Below are positions 24,236 through 33,683 of a DNA stretch of 51,012 nt, piece after piece. Source of the stretch: Gallionellales bacterium RIFCSPLOWO2_02_FULL_59_110 (GTDB taxonomy: Bacteria > Pseudomonadota > Gammaproteobacteria > Burkholderiales > Gallionellaceae); contig MGXA01000027.1 of NCBI GenBank assembly GCA_001801215.1, positions 1-51,012 of the forward strand, given 5' to 3'. Position 1 is the stretch's first letter, and each line of letters starts with the position of its first letter. The notes beneath the pieces are model-generated. The model was not told the origin of the DNA, did not search any database, and was given only the letters and a program-made list of their open reading frames with translations. Made by a program: the position numbers and the translations under genes.

Positions 24236-25522
24236 TCATGAATCGTTCTGTATGCCCGGCTGCTCCGGAAAAATGCGCGCCACTTTTACGATTCTATCCT
24301 GCACCTGGATGATTTCGATCGGATACTCCGCAATTTTCAGGCTGGTGCCGGCTTCAGGTATATCCTCGAGGTGTTCGAGGATCAGGCCGTTCAGCGTTTT
24401 CGCGCTGTCCAGCGGCAGGTGCAATCCCAGCTTGCGGTTCAGTTCGCGCAAACTGCTGCCGCCTTCCAGCAGAAAGCTGCCGTCCTCCTGGCGCAAAAAC
24501 TTGCCGGTTTGCGCCGGGGATTGCGTGGTGAATTCGCCGACAATTTCTTCCAGAATATTCTCCAGCGTCACCAGGCCGAGCAATTCTCCATATTCATCCA
24601 CCACCAGCCCGAGCCGCGCATGGCGTTCCTGGAATTGCTGCAACTGCTTGAGCAGCGGTGTATCTGACGGGATGAAGTAGGGCGCATTGAGTATTTCGCG
24701 CAGTTGCGCCACGTCCAGCGTATTCTCTTGAAACAATGCAGGCACGCGCTTGATGTGCAGGATGCCGATGATGTTGCTCGGCGCATCGGCATAAACCGGC
24801 AGCAGGGTGTGGTGGCAGGTGACGATCTGCTGGCGCAGTTCGTCCGCATCGGCGTTGATGTCCAGCGCCTCGATCTGGTTGCGCGGGATCATCACATCGT
24901 TCACGGTGATGCGTTCCAGATCGACCAGGTTGAGCAGCATCTTCTGGTGCCTGCGCGGCAGGAAATGCTCCGCATCCAATACCAGGCCACGCAATTCCTC
25001 CAACGTCATTTTTTGTTTGCTCTGGTCTGTTTCTATTTTGATGCGAAACAACCACAAAAAACCTTTTACCAAGGCTGTGGCCACTGAAACTACCGGATAA
25101 AACAGCGTAATCAATGGTGCGAGCACATAACTTGCGGGCAAAGCAATGCGCTCCGGGTGACTGGCGGCAACTATCTTGGGCATGATTTCGCTGAATATTA
25201 CAATTACAAAAGTGAGCGCCAACGTGCCCAGCAGGATCGCCCAATCGTTTTGTCCGAATAAACGCAGGATGATGATGTTGGCGACTGCCGCTGCCGCGAC
25301 ATTGACCAAGGTGTTGCCGAACAGGATCGAGCCAAGCAGCTTGTCCACCTTGCCAAGCAAGTTGTTAACCAACTTTGCACTACGATTGCCTTTGCGCACC
25401 AGCGCATTCAGGCGGTAGCGGTTGATCGCCATCATGCTGGTTTCCGAGCCGGAAAAGAACGCGCTGCAAACCAACAACAACAGCAGGATGCCGAACATCC
25501 AACCTAAAGAAATTTCGTCCAA
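24236..25522 (-). CDS. CorC/HlyC-type CNNM transporter-like protein (DUF21-CBS)
   Basis: A 428-residue protein with a DUF21 membrane domain (about 1-190; SAFFSGSETSMMAINRYRLN), a pair of CBS domains (about 205-330; VNDVMIPRNQIEALDINAD, LGLVVDEYGELLGLVTLENI) and a C-terminal CorC_HlyC domain (about 340-425). Members of this family act in magnesium or other divalent cation efflux. The annotation as hemolysin is historical. It sits between lgt and pilC on the same strand with gaps of 56 and 81 bp. Confidence 0.9.
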   Translation of the reverse strand: MDEISLGWMFGILLLLLVCSAFFSGSETSMMAINRYRLNALVRKGNRSAKLVNNLLGKVDKLLGSILFGNTLVNVAAAAVANIIILRLFGQNDWAILLGTLALTFVIVIFSEIMPKIVAASHPERIALPASYVLAPLITLFYPVVSVATALVKGFLWLFRIKIETDQSKQKMTLEELRGLVLDAEHFLPRRHQKMLLNLVDLERITVNDVMIPRNQIEALDINADADELRQQIVTCHHTLLPVYADAPSNIIGILHIKRVPALFQENTLDVAQLREILNAPYFIPSDTPLLKQLQQFQERHARLGLVVDEYGELLGLVTLENILEEIVGEFTTQSPAQTGKFLRQEDGSFLLEGGSSLRELNRKLGLHLPLDSAKTLNGLILEHLEDIPEAGTSLKIAEYPIEIIQVQDRIVKVARIFPEQPGIQNDS

Positions 25523-25578
25523 TGTGAGGTTTCAGTAAGAATCGACGGTAAGAATGGTGGGCGAGAGGCGCGCGGGTG

Positions 25579-26433
25579 TCAAGCGGAGCGTCGGGCGCCC
25601 AGTGCCATCAGCAGCACGCCGGCGACCACCATCGGCAGGCTGAGCCATTGCCCCATGCTGATGCCAAAGGTCATCAGGCCGAAGATGCCGTCGTCGGGAT
25701 TGCGCGTGAATTCGCCGAGAAAACGGAAGCTGCCATAGCCGATCAGGAATAACCCGGATACCGCGCCGACGGGACGCGGCTTGCGCGCATAGAGCCACAG
25801 CAACGCGAACAGCAGAACGCCTTCCAGCGCGAATTCGTAAAGCTGCGACGGGTGGCGCGGCAGGTTGTCCACCCTGGGAAAAACCATCGCCCACGGCACA
25901 TCGGACGGCCGCCCCCACAATTCGCCGTTGATGAAATTGCCGAGCCGGCCGAAGGCCAGGCCGGGCGGCACCAGCGGCGCGATGAAATCGGTCAGTTGCA
26001 GCCAGCGCAGATGCTGCTTGCGCGCGATCCACGCCATCGCCGCCAGCACGCCGAGAAAGCCGCCGTGGAACGACATGCCCCCTTCCCAGACGGCGATAAT
26101 CTTGAGCGGATGGGAAAAATAGTAGCCGGGGCTGTAGAACAGCACCTCGCCCAAACGCCCTCCAATAATCACGCCAAGCACCCCGTAGAACAGCAGATCG
26201 TCGAGCAGTTTACTGTTGACAGGGAAAAGGTCGGCTGCGGCATTGCTGCGCGCTTTTTTTCCGGCGCGCCCCGCCTCTTGTGTTGAAACTTGCGCCCTGT
26301 TTAGCATGGCGATGCGCTTGCGCCCCAGCCAGAGGAAGGCCATAAACCCGGCGAGGTACATCAGCCCGTACCAGTGGATGGCCAGCGGGCCGAATTGCAC
26401 GGCGACGGGATCGAATTGCGGATGAACGAGCAT
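25579..26433 (-). CDS. lgt: Prolipoprotein diacylglyceryl transferase
   Basis: A 284-residue inner-membrane enzyme that moves diacylglycerol from phosphatidylglycerol to the lipobox cysteine of prolipoproteins. It shows the family signature [36 protein letters not shown] with the essential His, and [13 protein letters not shown]. Seven membrane segments are apparent. It diverges from ilvD with 64 bp between starts. Substrates in this window include the lipoproteins NirF and two cytochromes. Confidence 0.96.
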   Translation of the reverse strand: MLVHPQFDPVAVQFGPLAIHWYGLMYLAGFMAFLWLGRKRIAMLNRAQVSTQEAGRAGKKARSNAAADLFPVNSKLLDDLLFYGVLGVIIGGRLGEVLFYSPGYYFSHPLKIIAVWEGGMSFHGGFLGVLAAMAWIARKQHLRWLQLTDFIAPLVPPGLAFGRLGNFINGELWGRPSDVPWAMVFPRVDNLPRHPSQLYEFALEGVLLFALLWLYARKPRPVGAVSGLFLIGYGSFRFLGEFTRNPDDGIFGLMTFGISMGQWLSLPMVVAGVLLMALGARRSA

Positions 26434-26497
26434 GGGCGAATCGGGTAAAATCGAAGTTTCGATTATACGTGCGCTTTAACTTTCAAAGAGAGACATT

Positions 26498-28345
26498 ATG
26501 CCCGCTTACCGTTCCCGCACCTCCACGCATGGCCGCAACATGGCCGGCGCGCGCTCCCTGTGGCGCGCCACCGGCATGACCGATAGCGACTTCGGCAAAC
26601 CGATCATCGCCATCGCCAACTCGTTTACCCAGTTCGTGCCGGGCCATGTCCACCTCAAGGACATGGGGCAACTGGTGGCGCGCGAGATCGAGAAGGCGGG
26701 CGGCATCGCCAAGGAATTCAACACCATTGCGGTGGACGACGGCATCGCCATGGGCCATGAAGGGATGCTGTATTCGCTGCCCTCGCGCGAGTTGATCGCC
26801 GACAGTGTGGAATACATGGTCAACGCGCATTGCGCCGACGCGCTGGTGTGCATCTCCAATTGCGACAAGATCACGCCGGGAATGCTGATGGCGGCGATGC
26901 GCCTGAACATCCCGGTGGTGTTCGTGTCCGGCGGGCCGATGGAAGCGGGCAAGGTCGACTGGCAGGGCAAGGTCAAGGGGCTGGATCTGGTCGATGCGAT
27001 GGTCGCCGCTGCCGACAGCCATTGCAGCGATGCGGAAGTGAACGCAATCGAGCGCGCCGCTTGCCCGACTTGCGGTTCCTGCTCGGGCATGTTCACCGCC
27101 AATTCGATGAACTGCCTGACCGAGGCGCTGGGGCTGTCGCTGCCCGGCAACGGCACCTTGGTGGCGACCCACGCCGAGCGCAAGCAATTGTTCCTGCGCG
27201 CCGGGCGCTTGATTGTCGAACTGTGCCGGCGTTACTACGAGCGGGACGACGACGGCGTGCTGCCGCGCTCCATCGCCAGCTTCGATGCGTTCGAGAACGC
27301 GATGACGCTGGATATTTCGATGGGCGGCTCGACCAACACCGTGCTGCACCTGCTTGCGATCGCGCAGGAAGCTGGGGTCGCCTTTACGATGAAGGACATG
27401 GATCGCATGTCGCGCCATGTGCCGACCCTGTGCAAGGTCGCGCCTTCCTCCGAATACCACATGGAAGACGTGCACCGCGCCGGCGGCATCCCGGCGATTC
27501 TCGGCGAACTGGATCGCGCCGGCCTGTTGCATGCCGATGCAAAAACAATATACAGCCCGACTTTGCGCGATGCGCTCGGGCAGTGGGACATCGTGCAGAC
27601 CGGCGACGCAGAAGTAAAAAAATTCTTTCGCGCGGCGCCCGGAGGGGTCGTCACTACCCTCGCTTTTTCGCAATCCATGCACTATCCCGAACTGGATGCA
27701 GACCGCCGCAACGGCTGTATCCGCGACCAGGCGCACGCCTATTCGCAGGACGGCGGGCTGGCGGTGCTGCACGGCAACATCGCCGTGGACGGCTGCATCG
27801 TCAAGACTGCCGGGGTGGACGACAGTATCCTGAAATTCACCGGGCGCGCGCGCGTGTTCGAAAGCCAGGACGACGCGGTGGCGGCGATTCTTGCCGACCG
27901 GATCGTGGCGGGCGATGTCGTGGTGATCCGCTACGAAGGGCCGAAGGGCGGGCCGGGAATGCAGGAAATGCTTTATCCCACCAGCTACCTGAAATCGAAA
28001 GAGCTGGGCAAGGTGTGCGCGCTGCTTACCGACGGGCGCTTTTCCGGCGGCACTTCGGGTTTGAGCATCGGCCATGTCTCGCCGGAAGCCGCAGCAGGCG
28101 GCGCAATCGGCCTGGTGCAGGAAGGCGACACCATCGAGATTGACATTCCGCAACGCAGCATCGCGCTGGCGATTTCCGACACGGAATTGGCGCGCCGCCG
28201 CGAGGCGATGGAAGCGAAAGGCGGCAAGGCGTGGCAGCCGGTCAGCCGCGAACGCCACGTGTCCGCCGCGCTGCGCGCCTACGCCGCCATGACAACCAGT
28301 GCCGACAAAGGCGCGGTGCGCGATGTGACACAGGTGGAACGCTAA
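26498..28345 (+). CDS. ilvD: Dihydroxy-acid dehydratase
   Basis: A 615-residue iron-sulfur dehydratase for valine, leucine and isoleucine synthesis. Cluster cysteines appear in [12 protein letters not shown] and [12 protein letters not shown]. The C-terminal [19 protein letters not shown] is the second family signature. The full length agrees with the bacterial enzyme. AGAGAGA precedes the ATG at 26498. Confidence 0.97.
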   Translation: MPAYRSRTSTHGRNMAGARSLWRATGMTDSDFGKPIIAIANSFTQFVPGHVHLKDMGQLVAREIEKAGGIAKEFNTIAVDDGIAMGHEGMLYSLPSRELIADSVEYMVNAHCADALVCISNCDKITPGMLMAAMRLNIPVVFVSGGPMEAGKVDWQGKVKGLDLVDAMVAAADSHCSDAEVNAIERAACPTCGSCSGMFTANSMNCLTEALGLSLPGNGTLVATHAERKQLFLRAGRLIVELCRRYYERDDDGVLPRSIASFDAFENAMTLDISMGGSTNTVLHLLAIAQEAGVAFTMKDMDRMSRHVPTLCKVAPSSEYHMEDVHRAGGIPAILGELDRAGLLHADAKTIYSPTLRDALGQWDIVQTGDAEVKKFFRAAPGGVVTTLAFSQSMHYPELDADRRNGCIRDQAHAYSQDGGLAVLHGNIAVDGCIVKTAGVDDSILKFTGRARVFESQDDAVAAILADRIVAGDVVVIRYEGPKGGPGMQEMLYPTSYLKSKELGKVCALLTDGRFSGGTSGLSIGHVSPEAAAGGAIGLVQEGDTIEIDIPQRSIALAISDTELARRREAMEAKGGKAWQPVSRERHVSAALRAYAAMTTSADKGAVRDVTQVER

Positions 28346-28353
28346 AACCGGTT

Positions 28354-28553
28354 AGCCGCAGAGAACACAGAGTTCACAGAGAGAAACCTATGGAGGCGCT
28401 GATTTATTCGGTTTCGTCGTTCCCGCGAAGGCGGGAACCCAGTTAAGTAAAGGCACTGGATCCCCGCCTTCGCGGGGATGACGAATAAATCAGCGCCTCC
28501 CTATATGTTTTTGAATACGCATTTTCTCTGTGTCCTCTGGGATCTCTGTGGCT
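28354..28553. repeat. Nested inverted-repeat element (MITE-like) after ilvD
   Basis: Two inverted repeats are nested. The outer arms (28354-28386 and 28522-28553) are CACAGAG-rich and pair imperfectly. The inner arms GGAGGCGCTGATTTATTCG (28392-28410) and their perfect 19-bp complement (28482-28500) enclose two smaller palindromes, CCCGCGAAGGCGGG and CCCCGCCTTCGCGGGG. There is no coding capacity. It looks like a small repeat inserted into another repeat. Confidence 0.8.
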
Positions 28554-28617
28554 TGAATTATGTTTTTTTGGCTGGCAAGTTTTCAGGTAAAGCTTTCAAT
28601 TAAGAGGGGGATAAAGC

Positions 28618-29535
28618 GTGTCCACTGCGCAGCAATTAAACACGCGATTCGGTATCGACGGGCAACTGGGCTTCCGCGAGGATGCCAGCGGGCTGATTGT
28701 CGCGGAAATCGGCAACCCGCTGGCGACCGCTTCGCTGTGTTTGCAGGGCGCGCACCTGATGACCTGGCAGCCCCGGAGCCAGGCCGAGCCGGTGATCTGG
28801 CTGTCGCGCGACGTCAGGCTGGCGGCAGGCAAGTCGATACGCGGCGGCGTGCCGGTATGCTGGCCGTGGTTCGGCGCGCACGCTTCCGAGCACAGCTTTC
28901 CCGCACACGGCTATGCGCGCACCGTGCCCTGGCAGGTAATTGAATCCGGCACCGGACCGGGCGGCGCGACGCGCCTGATGCTGCGTTTGACGAAAAACGA
29001 GAAAACGCGGGCGTATTGGCCGCACGATGCGCGGCTCGAACTGGCTGTGAGCGTCGGTGAAAAACTGCGCATGGAACTGTCCACCGAAAACAACGGAGGC
29101 TCCGGGATCACGATCAGCGAAGCCCTGCACGCTTATTTCAGAATTGGCGACATCGGCGCAGTGCGAGTGACAGGCCTGGCGGGCTGCGATTACTGGGACA
29201 AGGCGGGCGGCTCGACGCTCAAAAAGCAAGATGGCATAATCCGGTTTGCGGGAGAGACCGACCGCGTATACATCAACACCGCCGCTGAATGCGCAATTGA
29301 GGATGACGCGCTGAAGCGGCGCATTCATGTTGCCAAATCCGGCAGCCATTCTACTGTTGTGTGGACACCGTGGACAGCAAAAGCGGACAAGATGGGCGAT
29401 CTGGGACAGCCGGTTGGCTGGCGCGAAATGCTGTGCGTGGAATCGGCCAATGCAATCGGCAATGCGCTGCATGTTGCGGCGGGAACAAAACATACACTCA
29501 TGGTCGAATACCGTGCCGAACCGTTGCAGCCTTGA
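28618..29535 (+). CDS. D-hexose-6-phosphate mutarotase (aldose 1-epimerase family)
   Basis: A 305-residue galactose-mutarotase-fold protein of the YeaD type, which interconverts the anomers of hexose 6-phosphates. Seen are GAHLMTWQPRSQAEPVIWLS, GGVPVCWPWFGAH, FPAHGYARTVPW with the conserved His, and the late EMLCVESAN with the catalytic Glu. I use the GTG at 28618 with GAGGGGG about 8 bases upstream. It lies between a repeat element and a cytochrome gene and is probably transcribed alone. Confidence 0.88.
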   Translation: MSTAQQLNTRFGIDGQLGFREDASGLIVAEIGNPLATASLCLQGAHLMTWQPRSQAEPVIWLSRDVRLAAGKSIRGGVPVCWPWFGAHASEHSFPAHGYARTVPWQVIESGTGPGGATRLMLRLTKNEKTRAYWPHDARLELAVSVGEKLRMELSTENNGGSGITISEALHAYFRIGDIGAVRVTGLAGCDYWDKAGGSTLKKQDGIIRFAGETDRVYINTAAECAIEDDALKRRIHVAKSGSHSTVVWTPWTAKADKMGDLGQPVGWREMLCVESANAIGNALHVAAGTKHTLMVEYRAEPLQP

Positions 29536-29573
29536 AAATATTTTGAACCGGGAAGCCCGAACTAAGGAGAATC

Positions 29574-29915
29574 ATGCGTATACGAATTATCTTGCTGGCA
29601 TCGCTGCTGATGGCGCTGTGCGGCTGCCAGCCTGAAGTGCCCAAGGAATATGCCGACAACGCTGTCGCATGGCGCTTGGCGGACAAGACCGGCTGCTTCA
29701 TGTGCCACAAACCGGGCAAGAACCTGCTCGGGCCGGCATGGGATGCCGTGGCCGAGCGATACAGGAACGATCCGGATGCGGAGGCACACCTGATGGACAA
29801 GATACTCAATGGCGGGGGCGGGGCATGGATTGACAGAAACATGCCAGGTTACCCGGAAAATTTGCTCAGCGAAGCAGACCGCAGGATTCTGACCAAATTC
29901 ATCCTGTCTTTGTAA
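29574..29915 (+). CDS. Small c-type cytochrome lipoprotein
   Basis: A 113-residue protein with a lipoprotein signal (LLMALCGC, Cys18) and a compact class I cytochrome c domain with CFMCH at 41-45, LLGPAWDAVAERY, and GGGGAW before a Met candidate in NMPGYPEN. It resembles the soluble cytochrome at 30962 (GPAYADIAKKY, GGGGVW), so the two look like paralogues, one lipid-anchored and one free. AAGGAGA precedes its ATG. It precedes the FGE-like gene by 34 bp. Confidence 0.88.
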   Translation: MRIRIILLASLLMALCGCQPEVPKEYADNAVAWRLADKTGCFMCHKPGKNLLGPAWDAVAERYRNDPDAEAHLMDKILNGGGGAWIDRNMPGYPENLLSEADRRILTKFILSL

Positions 29916-29949
29916 TCGGATTCTGCAATATGGACACAAGGAGCACAAA

Positions 29950-30759
29950 TTGAGCAAGTTAAGATTTTTCCTCGTGGCGTTGACATTTGTCTCGCTTCAG
30001 GCTTACGCCAAGGATGACCGTAAACCGGTCGAGAAAGAAAAAGGCGGCGCCGGCATGGTGGCCGGAGAAACTTTCAAGGATTGCGCCGATTGCCCCGAAA
30101 TGGTGGTGATTCCGGCGGGCAGTTTCGATATGGGATCGAACGGTGGCGACGACAACGAGAAACCGGTGCATCGCGTCACGATTGCCGGGAACTTTGCGCT
30201 GGGCAAGACCGAGGTCACGCAAGGGCAATGGCAGCAGATCATGGGCAATAACCCCAGCCGGTACAGTAAATGCGGCGATAATTGCCCGGTGGAAATGGTG
30301 AGTTGGGAAGATGCCCAGGAATTCATCCAGAGGCTCAGCGAAAAGACCGGCAGGCAATACCGTCTCCCCAGCGAAGCGGAATGGGAATATGCTTGCCGTG
30401 CGGGCGGCGCGCACCTTTACTGCGGCGGTGACAACCCGGATAGCGTCAGCTGGTATGGCGGGATGGCGATTCCTGCGGGCAACAGCGGCAAGACGACCAA
30501 CCCGGTCGCGACCAGACAACCCAATGCCTTTGGCCTGTACGACATGAGCGGCAATGTGTGGGAGTGGGTGGAGGACAGCTACCACGAAAACTACAACGGT
30601 GCGCCGGTCGATGGGAGCGCATGGCAGGGAGATGGGGAATTGCGCGTGCCACGCGGCGGCTCGTGGAGTTTCCTTCAGCGTGCCGCCAAACGCGGCGGGA
30701 GCGAATCTTCATTTCGTTTCGGCACCATCGGTTTTCGCCTCGCGAGGATGTTGCCGTAG
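29950..30759 (+). CDS. Formylglycine-generating-enzyme-family (SUMF1) protein, exported
   Basis: A 269-residue protein with an N-terminal signal peptide (about 1-20) and one FGE-sulfatase domain: DCADCPEMVVIPAGSFDMGS, LGKTEVTQGQWQQIMGNNPS, RLPSEAEWEYACRAG, NAFGLYDMSGNVWEWVEDSY, and the end FGTIGFRLAR. True formylglycine enzymes need a Cys pair near the end; no such pair is seen, so it is more likely a binding or structural member. A TTG start at 29950 follows ACAAGGAGCAC. It lies between two related cytochromes, which suggests a shared periplasmic role. Confidence 0.85.
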   Translation: MSKLRFFLVALTFVSLQAYAKDDRKPVEKEKGGAGMVAGETFKDCADCPEMVVIPAGSFDMGSNGGDDNEKPVHRVTIAGNFALGKTEVTQGQWQQIMGNNPSRYSKCGDNCPVEMVSWEDAQEFIQRLSEKTGRQYRLPSEAEWEYACRAGGAHLYCGGDNPDSVSWYGGMAIPAGNSGKTTNPVATRQPNAFGLYDMSGNVWEWVEDSYHENYNGAPVDGSAWQGDGELRVPRGGSWSFLQRAAKRGGSESSFRFGTIGFRLARMLP

Positions 30760-30961
30760 CCGTTCGACCGGCCCATGACATGACTCGCGCGAGGTAGCCT
30801 GCCGGTTTTCGAAATTAGCTGTCAACGCGGCGGGACGTAAATGCGTTATCGGCTTACAGCCCAGAAGTAGATTGGCAAAGCGGGCAGAGTTGTTTAAAAT
30901 TGCAAACGAGGGCAGTTCCTTCACTTGGTAGGGCTTTTTTTAATCGCAAAACGGAGAGTAT

Positions 30962-31276
30962 ATGAAATTTATTATGGTAAACATGGTTGCGGCCGCGAGT
31001 TTGATGGTTGCAGGTAGCGCACTGGCAGCAGATATGCCGGATCTCGCCAAGAAGCACAACTGCATCGCATGTCATGCGATTGCCAAAAAAGTGGTTGGGC
31101 CTGCTTATGCGGATATCGCCAAGAAATACAAAGGCGACGCCGGCGCGAAGGCCAGATTGGTTGCCAAGGTAATCAAGGGCGGCGGCGGCGTATGGGGTCC
31201 CATGCCGATGCCTCCTAACCCGAAGATTAGCGAAGCGGATGCCGCTATATTGGTAGATTTTGTTTTAGGCTTATAA
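30962..31276 (+). CDS. Soluble periplasmic cytochrome c-551/552
   Basis: A 104-residue protein with a signal peptide (1-23, ending LAA) and a class I cytochrome c8-type domain: CIACH at 34-38, KVVGPAYADIAKKY, GGGGVWGPMPMPPN with the axial Met. Proteins of this type donate electrons to cytochrome cd1 or to oxidases. A GGAGAG site precedes the ATG, and a strong terminator follows. It may serve the NirS of this window. Confidence 0.92.
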   Translation: MKFIMVNMVAAASLMVAGSALAADMPDLAKKHNCIACHAIAKKVVGPAYADIAKKYKGDAGAKARLVAKVIKGGGGVWGPMPMPPNPKISEADAAILVDFVLGL

Positions 31277-31301
31277 TTATCAAACAGCATTGGTTCTCGG
31301 A

Positions 31302-31327
31302 AAAGCCGGCGCAAGCCGGCTTTTTTG
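31302..31327 (+). terminator. Intrinsic terminator after the c-552 gene
   Basis: AAAGCCGGC-GCAA-GCCGGCTTT forms a perfect 9-bp stem followed by further T's (TTTG). It lies 25 bases after the stop codon. Confidence 0.9.
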
Positions 31328-31649
31328 TTGCGCGCCAAATTGACAAGCGGCGCACCCGCTCCGCATAATCCAAAGGGGTTCACGAGGGGTGCGCTCAAAG
31401 TCCGAATACAGCACCCCCTGAGAGAAAACATTGCATGAGAAACCTGTACGTGCCTGAAATATTGCAAACAGACCGTGATCCGAACGCAAAAAATGCGTAT
31501 GGCAAGCACGCAGCCCATGATGGTGGTTCGCGTCCTGCGCATTTTTCTGAATTAAGCCTTCCGCAAGAACAGCCAGCCACGCCGCATGGAGGGCTGTGCG
31601 CGAAATATCGGCCGGCTGCGCCTTGTTTGTTCCGGGCTTGAAACTGACG
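31328..31649. other. Intergenic region upstream of the Kef-type gene
   Basis: About 320 bp without a convincing gene. GGGGTGC (31386-31392) and GCACCCC (31411-31417) form a spaced 7-bp inverted repeat. Short open frames here are Arg/Pro-rich and have no recognisable motifs. Confidence 0.5.
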
Positions 31650-33620
31650 ATGGAAAGCACGCTTTCGCTGGTACTTGTCCTGTTGTCCACCGCCGTGATC
31701 GTGGTGGTGCTGTGCCGTATCCTGCATTTGCCGGTGATGCTGGGTTATCTTGCCGTCGGCATCCTGATCGGGCCGCATGCGCTGGCGTGGATACCCGATG
31801 AGGCGGGGACGCAGCATCTTGCCGAGTTCGGGGTGGTGTTTCTCATGTTCAGCATCGGGTTGGAATTCAGCCTGGTGCGGTTGATGGAGATGAAGCACAC
31901 GGTGTTCGGTTTGGGCGGCGCGCAGGTCGCGGTGACTATTCTGCTGGTCATGGGCGTTGCCTCTTTGTCCGGCCTTGGTTGGCAAGCGGGCCTGGCATTG
32001 GGCGGCGTGCTGGCGATGTCCTCCACCGCGATCGTCAGCAAAATGCTGGTCGAACGCGCCGAGCTGAATTTGCCCTACGGGCAGCAAATGATGGGTGTGC
32101 TGCTGTTCCAGGATATTGCCGTCGTGCCATTGCTGATTATCATCCCGGCGCTGGCGACCAGCACGGACGACCTTCCCGCCACGCTGGCCTTTGCCACGCT
32201 CAAGGCTGCTGCGGTGCTGCTGGTGCTGCTGGTGTTCGGGCAGCGCATCATGCGTTCGTGGTTTCACGTCGTGGCGCGGCAGAAATCCTCCGAGCTGTTC
32301 ATGCTCAACGTGTTGCTCATCACGCTGGGGCTGGCCTATTTCACCGAACTGGCGGGCCTTTCGCTGGCGCTGGGCGCGTTCGTCGCCGGTATGCTGATTT
32401 CCGAGACCGAATACCGCTATCAGGTGGAAGAGGATATCAAGCCGTTCCGCGATGTGCTGCTCGGCCTGTTTTTCGTCACTATCGGCATGAAGCTCGACTT
32501 GGGCAATGTCATGGCGGAATTTGGCTGGGTGTTGCTGGTGCTGACCGGATTGATCCTGTCCAAGGCGTTGATTGTGGCGTTGCTGGCGCGCGCCTTCGAA
32601 GGCGACTGGGGGGTGGCGCTGCGCAGCGCGATCGGCCTGGCGCAGGCCGGCGAATTCGGTTTCGTGCTGCTGACCTTGGCGGACGGCGCGCATCTGCTCG
32701 GCGGCGCGACCATGCAAATCGTTCTGGCCGCGATGCTGCTGTCCATGCTGATCGCCCCATTCATGATTCAGCATGGCGAGGCCATCGCGCGGCGGTTTTC
32801 CGCTGCCGAGTGGGTGAATCGCGCGATGCAGGTACACCATGTTGCCGTTCGGAGCATGGGCAGCAGCGGGCATGTCATCCTGTGCGGTTACGGGCGTAGC
32901 GGCCAGAAGCTGGCGAGTTTCTTGGAGGATGAAAAACTGAATTTTATCGCGCTGGACCTGGATTCACGCCGCGTGCGCGAGGCCGCCGCCGCCAGGAAGA
33001 GCGTGGTGTACGGCGATGCGGCAAAGCGTGAAGTGCTGATAGCGGCCGGGCTGATGCGCGCCAAGGCGCTGGTGGTGACATACAGCGACAAGCATTCCGC
33101 GCTGGCGATCCTGCGCCACGTCAAGGAGTTGCGCCCCGATCTGCCGGTGGTGGTGCGCACCAATGACGACACTCATGTGGAAGCGCTGAAGGAAGCCGGT
33201 GCGGCGGAGGTTGTCGCCGAAGTTCTGGAAGGCAGCGTGATGCTCGCCTCGCAGGCACTGCTGATGGCGGGCATACCGCTCAACCGCGTGATCCGCCGCG
33301 TTCAGGAAAACCGCGCGCGCCGATATGCGGCATTTAGCGGTTACCTGCGTGGTGCACAAAGCGACATCGGGGAAGCGGTCGAAAGCCTGCAACCGCGCTT
33401 TTTGAGCGTGTTGCTCAAGGAAGACTCCGCCGCTGCCGGCAAAAAATTGCGCGAGATCGGCCTGGATACCTTGAACGTCGAAGTGAACGCGGTGCGCCGC
33501 CGTGGCGTGCGCGGTGCGCAACCCAGCGAAGAAATGCTGCTGCAGGCGGGCGATGTGCTGATGCTGCTGGGTTTACAGGAGGCGCTGCAACTGGCGGAAC
33601 AGCGCTTGCATAAGGGGTAG
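31650..33620 (+). CDS. Kef-type K+/H+ antiporter with TrkA domains
   Basis: A 656-residue protein: an N-terminal CPA2 antiporter domain of about 12 membrane segments (residues 1-390; MLGYLAVGILIGPHALAWIP, EFGVVFLMFSIGLEFSL), a cytoplasmic TrkA-N domain (about 405-525; HVILCGYGRSGQKLASFL, a nucleotide-binding loop) and a TrkA-C domain (about 570-655). Such proteins expel potassium in exchange for protons, gated by nucleotides or thiols. The ATG at 31650 begins the first membrane segment; the open frame extends further upstream without support. It may be KefB/KefC-like; the exact orthologue is uncertain. Confidence 0.92.
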   Translation: MESTLSLVLVLLSTAVIVVVLCRILHLPVMLGYLAVGILIGPHALAWIPDEAGTQHLAEFGVVFLMFSIGLEFSLVRLMEMKHTVFGLGGAQVAVTILLVMGVASLSGLGWQAGLALGGVLAMSSTAIVSKMLVERAELNLPYGQQMMGVLLFQDIAVVPLLIIIPALATSTDDLPATLAFATLKAAAVLLVLLVFGQRIMRSWFHVVARQKSSELFMLNVLLITLGLAYFTELAGLSLALGAFVAGMLISETEYRYQVEEDIKPFRDVLLGLFFVTIGMKLDLGNVMAEFGWVLLVLTGLILSKALIVALLARAFEGDWGVALRSAIGLAQAGEFGFVLLTLADGAHLLGGATMQIVLAAMLLSMLIAPFMIQHGEAIARRFSAAEWVNRAMQVHHVAVRSMGSSGHVILCGYGRSGQKLASFLEDEKLNFIALDLDSRRVREAAAARKSVVYGDAAKREVLIAAGLMRAKALVVTYSDKHSALAILRHVKELRPDLPVVVRTNDDTHVEALKEAGAAEVVAEVLEGSVMLASQALLMAGIPLNRVIRRVQENRARRYAAFSGYLRGAQSDIGEAVESLQPRFLSVLLKEDSAAAGKKLREIGLDTLNVEVNAVRRRGVRGAQPSEEMLLQAGDVLMLLGLQEALQLAEQRLHKG

Positions 33621-33628
33621 ATACAAAA

Positions 33629-33651
33629 CGGGATGCCGCCCCGGCATCCCG
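33629..33651 (-). terminator. Terminator between convergent kef-type and ctpA genes
   Basis: A 10-bp stem CGGGATGCCG/CGGCATCCCG with a 3-base loop. On the minus strand it is followed by TTTTGT, so it best serves the gpmI-envC-ctpA operon; it may also stop the plus-strand gene. Confidence 0.7.
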
Positions 33652-33683
33652 CATGTTGATCAAACGTGCATGGGAATCAGGGA

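Noticed and set aside
28392-28500. CRISPR-like repeats
   Set aside because: There are only paired inverted copies and no regular repeat-spacer array.
31395-32873. A 492-codon minus-strand open frame
   Set aside because: It is antisense to the Kef-type antiporter gene and shows shadow-type composition (Gln/His/Arg-rich).
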